A stretch of 64,000 nt of DNA, taken from assembly GCA_963576735.1 (NCBI GenBank), contig OY755177.1:12834001-12898000 (forward strand), given 5' to 3'. Below are positions 1 through 10,539 of this stretch, one piece after another. Origin of the DNA: Bedellia somnulentella (Eukaryota > Arthropoda > Insecta > Lepidoptera > Bedelliidae). How positions within the stretch are numbered: position 1 is the first letter of the stretch; each line of letters starts with the position of its first letter. Below the pieces are notes generated by a model, which was not told where the DNA came from, searched no databases, and was given only the letters and a program-made list of their open reading frames with translations. The position numbers and the translations under genes were made by a program.

Positions 1-540
1 TTTCGTTTACAAAAATCCAAAATTGTTTACCTTAAAACCGCCAAAAATTAGACCACAACGGGGTAATCATAATATGCAATACGAGCATTCTGCTGCAAAA
101 TGTCTGGCTATTTGCCAGCGAAATTGTTACGAAATGTCCATTACATTATATAATACTATTAGTGACGACACGAAAAAATTTACATTTAATAAATTTAAAA
201 CTGTATTATTTAATTGTTTGATTGTCTATTTTATGAAATGTAACCAATTTTAAAACAATGTAATAAGTACACAACACGCCGCAAGGTAGAACAATATGAA
301 GTATTTAAAAAAAACCTACCACCTTATTTAACTCTTGTTTCTCGTAAAAAACGCTTTTTATTTTATTTATTTTTATTTTAAAAGTGGCTGTGTGGCTGAA
401 GAATCACTCATTTTAAGGTTTTGACTACCCTGTGTATGAACTTAGATACCAAGGTTACCGCTTAAATATTTTGTTGGATAACGGCAAAGTCTCTTTTGCT
501 CGAACACTTAGTTTGTAATCCTTTTTCAATGTGTCTATGT
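1..540. other. AT-rich stretch without recognised gene
   Basis: I see no splice-bounded coding island, RNA gene or intact repeat here. A 76-codon open frame at 23-253 has no recognisable motif and the composition of its surroundings, so I treat it as chance. Confidence 0.5.
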
Positions 541-564
541 ATAAAACAAGGTTTTATGTATATA

Positions 565-745
565 TTTCTAATTTCTCAGCTCTGGCTACCTCTTTTAGGG
601 ATTTATAACCGTGATTATATGTATGTATTTTACCATCTCTTCCCCATGCAACTTTCCAAAAGTGGCTGAGGAATTTCTAATTCCACAGCTCTGGCTACCC
701 CTTTTAGGGATTTATAGCCGTGAGTATATGTATGTATGTTTATGT
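565..745 (+). repeat. Two overlapping 3' fragments of SINE-A
   Basis: The SINE-A 3' part (TTTCTAATT.., CTCTGGCTACC, AGGGATTTATA, GTGA.TATATGTATG) appears twice in succession, at about 565-628 and 640-745, both in plus orientation. Heads are missing, so both are 5'-truncated or one copy landed in the tail of the other. Confidence 0.7.
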
Positions 746-779
746 ATATAATGGGTCCTATAAAAAATATTTAGACATG

Positions 780-870
780 TAAAGTCAAAAATGTAAAGAA
801 TAGAAGAGCATGAATAAGAAGTATAATGAAGGTGACGGAAGTAAGAAAGGTTTCTCCAGAACCTCACAAG
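780..870 (+). repeat. RTE LINE 3'-end fragment (degenerate)
   Basis: The sequence resembles the stretch coding for the last residues of the RTE ORF at 25354-26235 (AAGAATAGAAGAGCATG, GTAAGAAAGGTTT), diverged and without a tail. Confidence 0.5.
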
Positions 871-1256
871 CCAGATCTTAGTTAAGATATTAATTTTATG
901 CTCGCTATCTTGTCCATGTTGGCGCAGAGTCTAATTGACCTATAGGTATGTGCTTCTTGTACAACCAACCACGTAAGTCCAACCCATGCTTTAAACATAT
1001 GATTTCTGTTGGCGAAGCGACAATTTTACGTTCATGAAGTTGCATGCAGATCACATAACTGTTTTGTCCAGGCGCACAAGTGAGTTCAAGCATTTATTAT
1101 TATTTGACGAAAACAACATCACACGTTCGGCGATACAAGGGCTGTATTAAAAGTATCGGGTCCTACCTACTACTACAGGTACCGGTTTCTGACATATATA
1201 TTTTTTTAAATTTAAACTCCTTGGTTTTTAAATCGAATACCATATATTTATTTTAA

Positions 1257-1847
1257 TTAAAAAAGATTCTCGGTCTTATCCATAAATTTAGTACGCTATT
1301 GGTCTTATTACAAGGTTTTCTAAATAATTCATTGCATGGACTGAGAATTTTATCATTTGAAGTAGCCGTGGACGCCTACAAAACGGCGTTATGGAGACCC
1401 CGCCTTCCAAATGATATAGTTGCTTCAATGATTGGTTCCATCGTATGGGAAATTGGTACGGGGACAATACTTCAAAAAACAATAATTAATCCCGGAATTT
1501 TCAGTGCCGCTCTCGTAGTGCTGTGTAGTGTCGGCTTAGAATGGCACTACCCCATTTCTTCAGGTGGGTGTACATAAGAGGCGACTAACGGTATTGGGGC
1601 TTTTAAGGGATTTTTGGGCGATGAGGTTGGAGACCCATCACCAACAACCTTTATTTCACCATCTTTTCCCCACGCAACTTCCAAAAGTGGCTGAGGAATT
1701 TCTAATTCCCTAGCTCTGGCTATCCCTTCATTTATAGCCATCATCCATCCAAGGGATTTATAGCCGTGAGTATATATATATGTTTGTATGCATGCTCTCG
1801 TAGTAGGTGACTTAGTACGTTGCTGTACAAATGCGTGGCCGTTTTGA
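1257..1847 (+). pseudogene. Protein-like ORF split by a SINE-A insertion
   Basis: A plus-strand frame is open from 1257 to the SINE at 1520 (about 87 codons) and resumes after the SINE, where the second copy of the target duplication continues in the same frame to a TGA at 1845-1847. The translation is protein-like (for example ALWRPRLPNDIVASMIGSIV), with alternating hydrophobic and charged stretches that could include a membrane segment. I do not recognise the family. No ATG or clear acceptor fixes the 5' end, so this may be an internal or last exon. With a 274-bp SINE inside the frame the present copy is likely a pseudogene or decayed duplicate. It could also be the remnant of an older transposon ORF. 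Confidence 0.4.
1520..1793 (+). mobile_element. SINE-A, full length with TSD
   Basis: The copy is full length, running from GCTGTGTAGTGTCGG to a TATATATATATGTTTGTATG tail. The 11-bp direct repeat GCTCTCGTAGT flanks it at 1509-1519 and 1794-1804, which fixes both borders. The internal GGTTGGAGACC resembles a pol III B box (GGTTCRANNCC) with one key mismatch. The insertion interrupts an open frame. Confidence 0.85.
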
Positions 1848-2027
1848 TCAATATTAAATTTTTGTTGTTCGTCACTTACCTACCCAACAGAACAAAAAAT
1901 TGAGATAAAAATAATTTTAAATGTACATGTCTTTACCAAGTTGTTTTAAATATTGTGGCCTTCATTTGTGTACTAAATACTATTTAACTCATCGTAACTT
2001 TTTCTGCAAGCTATACCTATATTATGG

Positions 2028-2275
2028 CTGTGTAGTGTCGGCTTAGAATAACACTACCCCATTTCTACCCGTGGGTGATCGTAAGAGGCGACTAAGGGTA
2101 TAGGGGCTAGTAAAGTGATTTTTGGGCGATGTAGTTGGAGACCCGTCACCAAAAACATTTATTATTACCATCTTTTTCCCAATCAACTTCCAAAAGTGGC
2201 TAAGGAATTTCTCATTCCAAAATTCTGGCTACCCCGTTCAGGGATTTATAGCCGTGAGTATATGTACGTATGTAC
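2028..2275 (+). mobile_element. SINE-A copy
   Basis: This is a near full-length copy, from GGCTGTGTAGTGTCGGCTTAG through GCGACTAAGGGTAT to GCCGTGAGTATATGTACG. It is diverged from the 1520 copy, and I did not resolve clear target duplications. Confidence 0.8.
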
Positions 2276-2504
2276 CTATATTAAATTATGCAAACCGCTG
2301 TACCAAAGATCAATACAGGAATAGATACCATGTATCAAAACCCAGAGCTATATATAAACTCACCGTAAAAACTAGAAGAGGGTTGGTGTGCCGCCAACCA
2401 ATGTGCATACGCGTGTCCTGCCAACAAACCAGCACTACTCAAACAGTTGAACTCCGGACACGCCGATGTTGATGACACTGTATAAAATAAGAAACATCAT
2501 TAAA

Positions 2505-2850
2505 AAATTAATTTAAATCTTTTTGTTCATGAAAACCTCATGTGGGGATTATTACTAATAAATAAAGAATAAATGACGCCGATAAGTGACGCCGAACGTG
2601 TGACGTTGTTTCCGAATTAGTAAAAATTCGGAGGTAGGAAACGCAAACACTACTTAAACGTGTAAAAGAAATAAAGGATAGAAGAATTTCGCACTGGCAG
2701 CCAATTGACACGGTAGCTCAATTGGTAGAGCATCGGGGCGTTTACCCGAGGTCGCGGGTTCGATCCCCGCCTGTGTCGAATTTTTCTTTCCTTTATTTAT
2801 TAGTAATAATTCACATGAGGTTTTTCATGAACAAAAAGATTTAAATTATG
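2505..2850. repeat. Inverted flanks around a tRNA-like unit
   Basis: A block of about 58 bp (AAATCTTTTTGTTCATGAAA ... CTAATAAATAAAG) at 2507-2566 recurs inverted at 2793-2850, flanking a tRNA-like unit. The same block sits next to the other tRNA-like units at 8.5-9.2 kb. Confidence 0.7.
2707..2777 (+). repeat. tRNA-like cloverleaf, unit 1
   Basis: All four stems can be drawn: acceptor GACACGG/CTGTGTC, D stem GCTC/GAGC, anticodon stem TCGGG/CCCGA, T stem GCGGG/CCCGC with loop TTCGATC. The anticodon loop is GCGTTTA, which puts C instead of the invariant U at position 33, so a functional tRNA is unlikely. A box and B box are well preserved. I regard it as a repeat-borne tRNA pseudogene or pol III promoter. 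Confidence 0.75.
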
Positions 2851-3003
2851 TGATAGTTAGGCGTTTTCAACATTTGCATTCTATCTGAAAAGGTAGATAA
2901 GTGGCCTTCCGAATTAGTAAAAATTCGGAGGTAGGAAACGCAAACACTACTTAAACGTGTAAAAGAAATAAAGGATAGAAGAATTTCGCACTGGCAGCCA
3001 TTT

Positions 3004-3074
3004 GACACGGTAGCTCAATTGGCAGAGCATCGGGGCGTTTACCCGAGGTCGCGGGTTCGATCCCCGCCTGTGTC
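3004..3074 (+). repeat. tRNA-like cloverleaf, unit 2
   Basis: This is nearly identical to the copy at 2707, with the same stems and the same GCGTTTA loop (C33). One D-loop base differs. Confidence 0.75.
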
Positions 3075-3118
3075 GAAATTTTTCTTTCCTTTATTTATTC
3101 TTTATTTATTATCATTAA

Positions 3119-3280
3119 AAATTTGTTGGATGGTAATGTCAGTAGAGGACAGTCACGGAGGATATATTTAAATCAAAAAGAGAATGAGTTCTGAAAGTTC
3201 CGAAGCATGAAGAATACAAGAACATTTATGATAATATTGGGTGTCATACGCTTTACCGAATGTCCCGTACCGTAGGTGAT
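3119..3280 (+). repeat. RTE 3' fragment and inverted-repeat fragment
   Basis: Positions 3119-3225 match the RTE C-terminal region (GGTAATGTCAGTAGAGGA). Positions 3236-3270 (GGGTGTCATACG.. ACCGAATGTC) recur inverted at about 3775-3811, suggesting remnants of a TIR element. Confidence 0.5.
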
Positions 3281-3316
3281 TTTCAAATAAGTGTAATTAG
3301 TGTGTAAGTGTTCGCC

Positions 3317-3552
3317 GTGTAGTGTCGGCTTAGAATAGCACTACCGCGTTTCTACCGATGGGTGTACGTAAGAGGCGACTAACGGTATTGGGGCTTTTAA
3401 GGGATTTTTGGGCGATGCGGTTGGAGACCCATCACCAACAACCTTTACCATCTTTTCCCCATTCAATTTTCCAAAAGTGGCTGAGGAATTTCTAATTCCT
3501 GAGCTCTGGCTACCCCTTCTAGGGATTTATAGCCGTGAGTATATGTAATGTT
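3317..3552 (+). mobile_element. SINE-A copy
   Basis: This is a near full-length copy from CCGTGTAGTGTCGGCTTAG to GCCGTGAGTATATG. Its short tail ends in TAATGTTATGTTATG. Confidence 0.8.
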
Positions 3553-4087
3553 ATGTTATGTAATTATTTTACTGAGGTTGGATGCAAACAACATCAATAA
3601 CTAAAAAATCAAAGTACCTTCAAAGAAAATATGTTTAATATTAATAAGATTAAGACATAAATTTTAATCTGCTTTTCAAACTGGTAAACCATATAAAAGA
3701 TTTTCAGTGAAACGTGATTCGCGCCAACGTCCTTCGAGCTGGCGGTTTTCGAATTCACGTACTTTCGAGCTGGCGACATTCGGTGAAACGTATGACACCC
3801 GATAATATTAATGATAGGTTCACCATCGCGAGAATCGTCCAAAACAGCGAACAATAGAATCTGCCTATTTCAATGGGAACTAATAGCGTGTATGTGTGTA
3901 TATTTATATTATATCTGGTAAAAGCATATGATATGATATCATATTATATCATATTTATATTTGATAAAAGCTGAATTATTGTTTTAGTATTTTTTGTACA
4001 GCTTTCTGACTGACCTTCATTTTTCTAAAAGGGATCGCTTTTAGTGATAAGACAGCTATTTTTACTACTTTCTATAACTCCCACAAT

Positions 4088-4345
4088 AACCGTGCTAGCT
4101 CATTGGTGAGCGCCACCGCCTTTCCTCTATAGGCGTATGGATTCTAGTCGTTAGTCGGGCCTACACCAATGTGTCTTTTCTTAAGTCATACATTTATTTA
4201 TCATGGATGTTAACGGTGAGAGTAAAATCTAGTGGAAACCAACAAGGTTATGTTGCACTAAGACATGTGACAGTGTATTCGTACAAATTCCGCCTGCCTT
4301 CCTTCTCGTCAGTGCACTATTCAAGCAAAACGTTCGTACTCTGTA
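4088..4345 (+). mobile_element. SINE-B copy, divergent
   Basis: The head AACCGTGCTAGCTCATTGGT and the body (GGGCCTACACCAATGTGTC, ACAGTGTATTCGTACAAA) match the SINE-B layout. The 3' part is lost. Confidence 0.65.
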
Positions 4346-4678
4346 CTCTGAACACAAGAAAACTTCCAATATCGGCATTAGTACATCTACCATACCTCCG
4401 AACGTCATCGTTTCAGTTTTTAAAAGTTTATTGTGATCTCTACTGAATAAAGAGTGTTCAAAGTTCGTATAAATACGATTAATACACTCATACATACACA
4501 TAACTTAACTTTCCACAGGAGGCATAGTAGCTCATTTAGGAATATCAAATAAACGATATTAAGGATGTTGTATAGAAAATGGGTCGATAATTCTTTGCTA
4601 ACCGGTTTCCCAAATATCTTTTATCACGCCACTAAAAATAATGCAGCGATTTCTTTATTTCGTTGTGTAGTTTATAAC

Positions 4679-4919
4679 TGCTGTGTAGTGTCGGCTTAGA
4701 ATAGCACTACCCCATTTCTTCCGGTGGGTGTACGTAAGAGGCGACTAACGGTATTGGGGCTTTTAAGGGATTTTTGGGCGATGCGGTTGGAGACCCATCA
4801 CCAACAACCTTTATTTCACCATCTTTTCCCCACGCAACTTTCCATAAGTGGCTTAGGAATATCTAATTCTGGCTACCCCTTCTAGGGATTTATAGCCGTG
4901 AGTATATGTATGTATGTAT
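4679..4919 (+). mobile_element. SINE-A, full length with TSD
   Basis: The copy is full length, from TGCTGTGTAGTGTCGG to TATGTATGTATG. The flanks GTAGTTTATAAC (4667-4678) and GTAGTTTATGAC (4920-4931) form a 12-bp TSD with one difference. Confidence 0.85.
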
Positions 4920-4943
4920 GTAGTTTATGACATTATTAACATA

Positions 4944-5310
4944 ACATAACATAACATAAACGTTTACGCCGAATATCCCCGAAGGGGTTGGCAGAGGCAC
5001 TAATACTTCTGAACATCACGTGACTTTGTCACCTGGTGTTCAGAGTACCCACGTTTTGCATCGACAGTGTACTCACGTGATAGGGGGCAGGCCTATCGCC
5101 GTTTTGTACGAATACACTGTCACATTGCTAAGTACAACTCAGCCATGTGGGTTTCCTCACGATGTTTTCCCTCACCGTTAACAACCATGATAAATTAACT
5201 ACACATATGTCTTTAGAAAAGACAAATTGGTGTAGGCCCGACCCAGGATTTGAACACTAGTCGTTTGCACGATAACCGAGTGTTCTACCCACTGGGCTAT
5301 CATGGTTGCT
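4944..5310 (-). mobile_element. SINE-B, full length with TSD
   Basis: This is a reference copy in minus orientation. The tRNA-like head lies at the high-coordinate end (AGCCCAGTGGGTAGAACACT with B-box-like GTTCAAATCCTGG), followed by a conserved body and a (TATGTT)n-type tail at 4935-4960. The 14-bp ACATTATTAACATA at 4930-4943 and 5311-5324 is the TSD; it overlaps the repetitive tail slightly. Confidence 0.85.
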
Positions 5311-5404
5311 ACATTATTAACATATCACATTTATATATACAGCTTTAAGTTTACCTTTATTTACACAATAAACAAAGAATTAAACATATGTACACACTAA
5401 ACTA

Positions 5405-5669
5405 TATATCGCACTCTCAGAACGAAAGAGGCTCAAGTCAAAAATAGTTATATTGAGTTAGTATCATAGAGAGACATAAAAAAGTATGTTCTATCGGATG
5501 AATAATAAAACAACGACACTTATTGTTAAAAAAACAGGATAGCGAATTTTTCGTCCCTATAACAATAAGTGCCTTTGTTTTAGACCATACTTTTTTATGC
5601 CTCTCTATGGTTGCTACTCAATATCACTATTTTTGACTTGAGCCTCTTTCGTTCTGAGAGTGCGATATA
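5405..5669. repeat. Fold-back (palindromic) element, 265 bp
   Basis: The arms run from TATATCGCACTCTCAGAAC at 5405 to its reverse complement ending at 5669 and stay paired for about 110 bp. The centre contains a second short stem (ACACTTATTGTT / AACAATAAGTG). No ORF is present. It looks like a hairpin MITE with TA-rich target flanks. Confidence 0.85.
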
Positions 5670-5699
5670 CAGGTGTAAAAAATAAATAAATAAGTAAAA

Positions 5700-6560
5700 T
5701 GCGAAGGACCTAACCTAGACTAAACTATATAATAAATACTCTCGAAATCGTTGCCGCTTTGAGTTGTATTGTCTCGCCTTTGAATAGAACTACCTCATTT
5801 GTTCCTATGGGTGTTATAAAAAGCTTCAGGGGATTTTAAGTAATTGTTGGGCCATGTACCTACAGAATTTTAGTTTGTTTAATGTATGTATGATGAAATT
5901 TAAATCTTTGAATTTAACCTAAAAAAAGAAAAATTTGACGATTTTTCCATATTTAAAAGTTAACATTTAAAACATTACTTCTTTCGATCAAATGGCCTTG
6001 TACGATTAGCATTTTATTTATCAGATGCACCCTATCATTCTTGTAGTGGATATATGTTTTTAAAAATCGGTAAAGTAGAATACCTAAAAAATGGGCTTAA
6101 ACTAAAAGATATCCATGAAATGGTGTCAATTGTATAAGAATGGCGTGGTTTCATTGTTGCGGGAAATAATCTAAGTAGTATAAAATAATTTTATATGTCG
6201 GTATTGTAGTCGTTAGTCTGCCAACCCGCAATTGGCCAGTATGGTGGACTAGATCAGAAGGCTAAATCACCCTAAGCCTCCTGGTGGGGACGTATATGGG
6301 CTGCGAGGAAATGTCGGTATATAAAACTGGTTATCTAGACACAGAAAACTGAACTAGGGGAAAAAAAACTTATGGCCTTTGGTATCAAAAAGTCTAGCTG
6401 TGCATTACAGATGTTATGATTATGATAAGCTAAGTGCCTTTGTTAAATTTACCTGAAACCAATTGAAAAATAGAAAAGTATATTACGTAAACAAGTGTCC
6501 AATAAAGACGAAATAAGAAGACGATACAGATAGAAATTGTTATGCAAATCTGATATGTAA
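5700..6560. other. Intergenic or intronic AT-rich sequence
   Basis: I see no gene. If the exon at 6639-7170 is real, this stretch is its downstream intron. Positions 6205-6320 hold a GC-richer piece (CCAGTATGGTGGACTAGATC...) resembling a similar piece at 8225-8340, probably an old repeat. Confidence 0.5.
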
Positions 6561-6638
6561 TTTTAATAACATTTTATTATTCAAATGCAAAATTTGGTTT
6601 TAAATTTAATAACTTCAAACAGCACTGACATGACATAC

Positions 6639-7170
6639 CATTATGATCATCAGTATTCTCTTCATGTACATTATCTTCACGTTTCGTTGTTTCATTTTCA
6701 CTATATGATCGTTTTCCTAGTATATTGTCTATCAAAAATGTTTTACTACTATTTCGAGAAGTAGCATTATTTCTCACAATATCAAATGTACTTTTAGAAT
6801 AAATATCGGCGTATATACTAGGTTCTGTCCTAAGTTTAAATTTGTTAGATATATCTTCTTCGTCCTTAATGACTAAAACATTTGTAGAATCTGTTTTATT
6901 ACTAATCAATTCTTGGTTGTATTTTAATTTAACAATTTTATTCGCCTTATCGTTTCTATCACAAATAACATCTATATGTTCGTTTTCACTGTCATATTCG
7001 TCATCAGAGTTTTGATCTAAATTTGCGCACAAAACACTAGGTCTAGATGACTCGCTCTCAAAAGTACTCGAAATATCTTCGGGTATATCCATATCGTATG
7101 TTAAACCTTTAAGTACACTTTTGCCACCAAATCCACCAGAAGCAACATCCGAACTGAAATGTCTCAGCAT
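6639..7170 (-). CDS. Putative coding exon with eh1-like motif (transcription factor N-terminus?)
   Basis: The minus-strand frame starts at ATG 7170 and stays open for 197 codons to a TAA at 6577. A consensus splice donor (G|GTATGT, intron from 6638) lies at codon 177-178, so I place the exon end at 6639. The protein is acidic and Ser/Asp/Glu-rich (residues 25-75) and ends with FLIDNILGK at about residue 146. That matches the engrailed-homology-1 (Groucho-binding) pattern FxIxxIL, typically found N-terminal to a homeodomain. No homeobox was found downstream on this strand within the window, so the DNA-binding exon may lie beyond it or the assignment may be wrong. Codons are AT-rich like the surroundings. 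The other reading is an unspliced end at 6577, where AATAAA overlaps the stop. Confidence 0.5.
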
Positions 7171-7198
7171 CTTTGTGGCTGCACACCTGATAATTGGT

Positions 7199-7306
7199 TT
7201 AGAAAATAGGTGGTAACCCGCGGAGGCTACAGTAGCTGTAGGTACATTTCTTGATGATCATCTCAATCGCTACTGGTCGATCGGCCGGTGGAGGGGGCAA
7301 CGCCAT
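7199..7306 (-). CDS. Short upstream ORF or first exon (35 codons)
   Basis: An ATG at 7306 (context ACAAGATGG, a good Kozak match) opens a 35-codon frame beginning MALPPPPADRPVAIEM and ending at TAA 7199-7201. It lies 28 bp upstream of the eh1 exon ATG on the same strand, in a locally GC-rich patch unlike the neighbourhood. It could be a uORF in the 5' UTR of that gene or an alternative first coding exon. No family is recognised. Confidence 0.3.
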   Translation of the reverse strand: MALPPPPADRPVAIEMIIKKCTYSYCSLRGLPPIF

Positions 7307-7319
7307 CTTGTGTAGGAGG

Positions 7320-8510
7320 GGCCGAGATACCCAACCGTCTGTGAAAATTCACACCTTTCTTTTATTTGGTAACACATTATGTGAGCTCTTTACCCTACAA
7401 TGGGATGTTTTAAAAGCTTGCGATGGGCTCTTTACCGCTTATTGTTTGATTAATGATTCGCTGGGGCTTGATTTATGGATACAGTATAATGTTTTGATTC
7501 AAGATATTTTAAGTGGTTTAGATATTCATTCTGGTATTAGAGATGTATTATTTGTAATTTCTTTCTTTATAATATGCATCAATTAGTCTATTTATAAATG
7601 CACATAAATAGACCAATAGAAACATGTCTAAAGGCATTCTTTCTTTCTTTACTTAAATCGGCAGTAAAGAATTACTTACAGATTATTTGTTCGCTCAACA
7701 GAGATTAGATTTTGTTGCCATAATTTAAAAAAAAAACTGCAGTAATTCCATAAATATATTTGCCAAGTATTTTCCTAACAAGAAATTATAAATGGCAATA
7801 TTAAAACAAAGTTATTGCATTCATCCAATCTCAATTCAATCAATTCAATAGCGCTTCAGAAATGTACATTATAGCATACGAGCACCCTCAGAAATATCAT
7901 TATTTATACAAAACTATAAATCCATATCCCTTTTATTAAGATCGAATTTATATACACTAATTATAATAATAAACAATAAAAAGTCTCTACATTAAATTTA
8001 AATGAATAACATGCTCGGTCTACTATCGGATTTAAGAACAATGCATGAATAAATTAAATAGAAACAAACTCATCCATCTTTTAAAGAAGAAATGAAAAAA
8101 AAACGTATACCTATGTACCTATTAAATTAAAACTCTAGTTAAAAAGATTTAAGCTGGGTTGGAATCGCCTCAATATCCAATAATTTACTTTATTCTGTGA
8201 TCCAGAGGGCGCGTAAAGCCGGCGTTCCTGGCTACACTTTCATTTCTATCACGGTAGTAGTCTTTAGTCTTTGGCCACGCTGGTGGGCTATGGCCAAATC
8301 ACTCAATATACGGTAGGCTCAAGCCTCTCGTTGGAGGCACAATATGAGTTGTAAAATTGAATAAATTACATTCTTTTCCTGAGCTTAGTTTTGCCTCTTT
8401 GTTTTAGGCAACAGCGCAAATACTAGGAAGTCTTTAACGCAAAATCAATCAATATAATATGCTTGTTTTAATTCAACCAGTCTTATATTATTAATAAAAT
8501 TTCAACTGCA
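7320..8510. other. Stretch without recognised gene
   Basis: This is upstream of the eh1 exon. A plus-strand frame at 7251-7586 has no recognisable domain and overlaps the GC-rich 5' region antisense, so I do not call it. Positions 8225-8340 carry an old repeat related to 6205-6320. Confidence 0.5.
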
Positions 8511-8517
8511 TAATTTT

Positions 8518-9345
8518 AATTTAAATATTTTTGTTCATGAAAACCTCATGTGGGGATTATTACTAATAAATAAAGGAAAGAAAAATTTCGACACAGGCGG
8601 GAATCGAACCTGCGACCTCGGCCCCGACGCTCTGCCAACTGAGCCACCGTGTCAATTCGCTGCCAGTGCGAAATTCTTCTATCCTTTATTTCTTTTACAC
8701 GTTTAAGTAGTGTTTGCGTTTCCTACCTCCGAATTTTAACTAATTCGGAAGGCCATTTATCTACCTTTTCAGATAGAATGCAAATGTTGAAAACGCCTAA
8801 CTATCACATAATTTAAATATTTTTGTTCATGAAAACCTCATGTGGGGGTTATTACTAATAAATAAAGAATACATAAAGGAAAGAAAAATTTCGACACAGG
8901 CGGGAATCGAACCCGCGACCTCGGGTATACGCCCCGACGCTCTGCCAACTGAGCCACCGTGTCAATTGGCTGCCAGTGCGAAATTCTTCTATCCTTTATT
9001 TCTTTTACACGTTTAAGTAGTGTTTGCGTTTCCTACCTCCGAAATTTAACTAATTCGGAAGGCCATTTGTCTACCTTTTCAGATAGAATGCAAATGTTGA
9101 AAACGCCTAACTATCACATAATTTAAATATTTTTGTTCATGAAAACCTCATGTGGGGATTATTACTAATAAATAAAGGAAAGAAAAAATTCGACACAGGC
9201 GGGAATCGAACCCGCGACCTCGGGTATACGCCCCGGACGCTCTGCCAACTGAGCTACCGTGTCAGTTGGCTGCCAGTGCGAAATTCTTCTATCCTTTATT
9301 TCGTTTACACGTTTAAGTAGTGTTTGCGTTTCCTACCTCCGTACG
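8518..9345 (-). repeat. Tandem array of three tRNA-like units
   Basis: There are three successive units of about 300 bp, each made of block A (TTTTTGTTCATGAAAACCTC, CTAATAAATAAAGG), a tRNA-like segment on the minus strand (8590-8653, 8893-8963, 9192-9263) and block B (CTTTTACACGTTTAAGTAGT, CCGAATTTTAACTAATTCGG, GAAAACGCCTAACTATCACA). The first unit lacks the anticodon loop (7-base deletion) and the third has one extra base. The array ends in a head-to-head junction near 9343. Confidence 0.9.
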
Positions 9346-9520
9346 TAAATACTACTTAAACGTGTAAAAGAAATAAAGGATAGAAGAATTTCGCACTGGC
9401 AGCCAATTGACACGGTGGCTCAGTTGGCAGAGCGTCGGGGCGTATACCCGAGGTCGCGGGTTCGATTCCCGCCTGTGTCGAAATTTTTCTTTCCTTTATT
9501 TATTCTTTATTTATTAGTGC
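9340..9520 (+). repeat. Inverted fourth tRNA-like unit
   Basis: Immediately after the three minus-strand units the sequence turns around at CCGTACG (about 9339-9345) and a plus-strand unit follows, with a complete cloverleaf at 9409-9479 (anticodon loop GCGTATA, again C33). The two arms form a long palindrome of the spacer and tRNA-like segments. Confidence 0.85.
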
Positions 9521-9559
9521 ATAATTTTATTTTAATATGCATTTTAATCAAATGTAGAC

Positions 9560-9872
9560 TCAAACATTCACGCCGCATATCCCCGAAAAGGTTGACATAT
9601 GTACTTATACTTCTAAACATCAAGTGGCATTGTCACCTGGTGTTCAGAGTACCTAAGTTTTCTTGGAGTCACGAGACAGGGGCAGGCCTATCGCTGCTCC
9701 GTTTGGTATAAACACACTATAACATGACTTAGTACCTACAACATCCTTACGATGTTTTCCCTCACCGTTAACAACCACGATAAATTAACCTCAAAATGGT
9801 TAAGAAAAGCCAAAGTGGTTCAGGCCCAATTTGGGATTTGAACCTACGACCGTCCATTGGACCATTGAACTT
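9560..9872 (-). mobile_element. SINE-B copy, divergent
   Basis: Conserved body blocks are present (TCACGCCGCATATCCCCGAA, GTCACCTGGTGTTCAGAGTA, TTTTCCCTCACCGTTAACAA), followed by the degraded tRNA-like head ending about 9872. The insertion is old. Confidence 0.75.
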
Positions 9873-9879
9873 TCATGTT

Positions 9880-10530
9880 GTATTTAAATATTTATCATTA
9901 TTGGCAGAACCTATGGGCAAATAAAATATGTGCACTATGAAAGACTATACTGTGGCATCTAAAATTAATAGAAAATTTGTATAAATGCTTTATATAAGAT
10001 TTAAGAAAGTTCCTGACGTAGCTATGTGGGTTTTACTGTTAAAAAAATGGAGAATTACGATATAATGTGCTCATAAATGTTATAAAACTGTTCAGAATGG
10101 CCTCTTTTATTAATAACGTTTTGAAATAATAATAAAAAAGGTTTATCATTGTGGATTTTGTTGATTTACCTACTGTAACCTCTTGATCCGAAGCTGTAAC
10201 AACTAGCCCTAAGTCAGGGGTAAGTTCTTACAGTCGACTTATTTGATTAATTCTCTATTATGGGAAAAAATATGAAAGTTTTAACATTGTTCCAATATTA
10301 TTCTAGTAGCTGAATAGACACACTAATGGTAAAAGCAAGTTAGCTTTTGTGTTATTAATAATTATCTAAAAATTGTAACAACGTGCCCCCCGCTCCCCTA
10401 TTTACAAAATCTACGTAGTTAAGCGATAGGTCAAATAAAAAATAGTTAAAGATGATAAAAATCGACCGTAGACATAAAAATAATTAGACGCGTGGTATTC
10501 TGCGATCCGACACTGCACAGCATTTGACAA
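9880..10530. other. Stretch without recognised feature
   Basis: This is AT-rich sequence without a convincing ORF, RNA gene or intact repeat. Confidence 0.5.
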
Positions 10531-10539
10531 AAAAAATGT

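Larger units (their letters stand above)
2614..3105 (+). repeat. Tandem pair of about 300-bp tRNA-like units
   Basis: Two head-to-tail units begin with TTCCGAATTAGTAAAAATTCGG at about 2612 and 2906. Each contains a spacer (ACACTACTTAAACGTGTAAA), a tRNA-like cloverleaf (2707-2777 and 3004-3074) and a TTTCTTTCCTTTATTTATT segment. The same unit is in tandem in the opposite orientation at 8.5-9.3 kb. Confidence 0.85.

Noticed and set aside
2707..2777. Functional tRNA gene (also 3004, 8893, 9192, 9409, 54317)
   Set aside because: All stems form, but position 33 is C instead of the invariant U in the copies with an intact loop, the units sit inside repeats, and one copy lacks the anticodon loop.
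7251..7586. 111-codon plus-strand ORF
   Set aside because: No motif, and it is antisense to the GC-rich upstream region of the eh1 exon.
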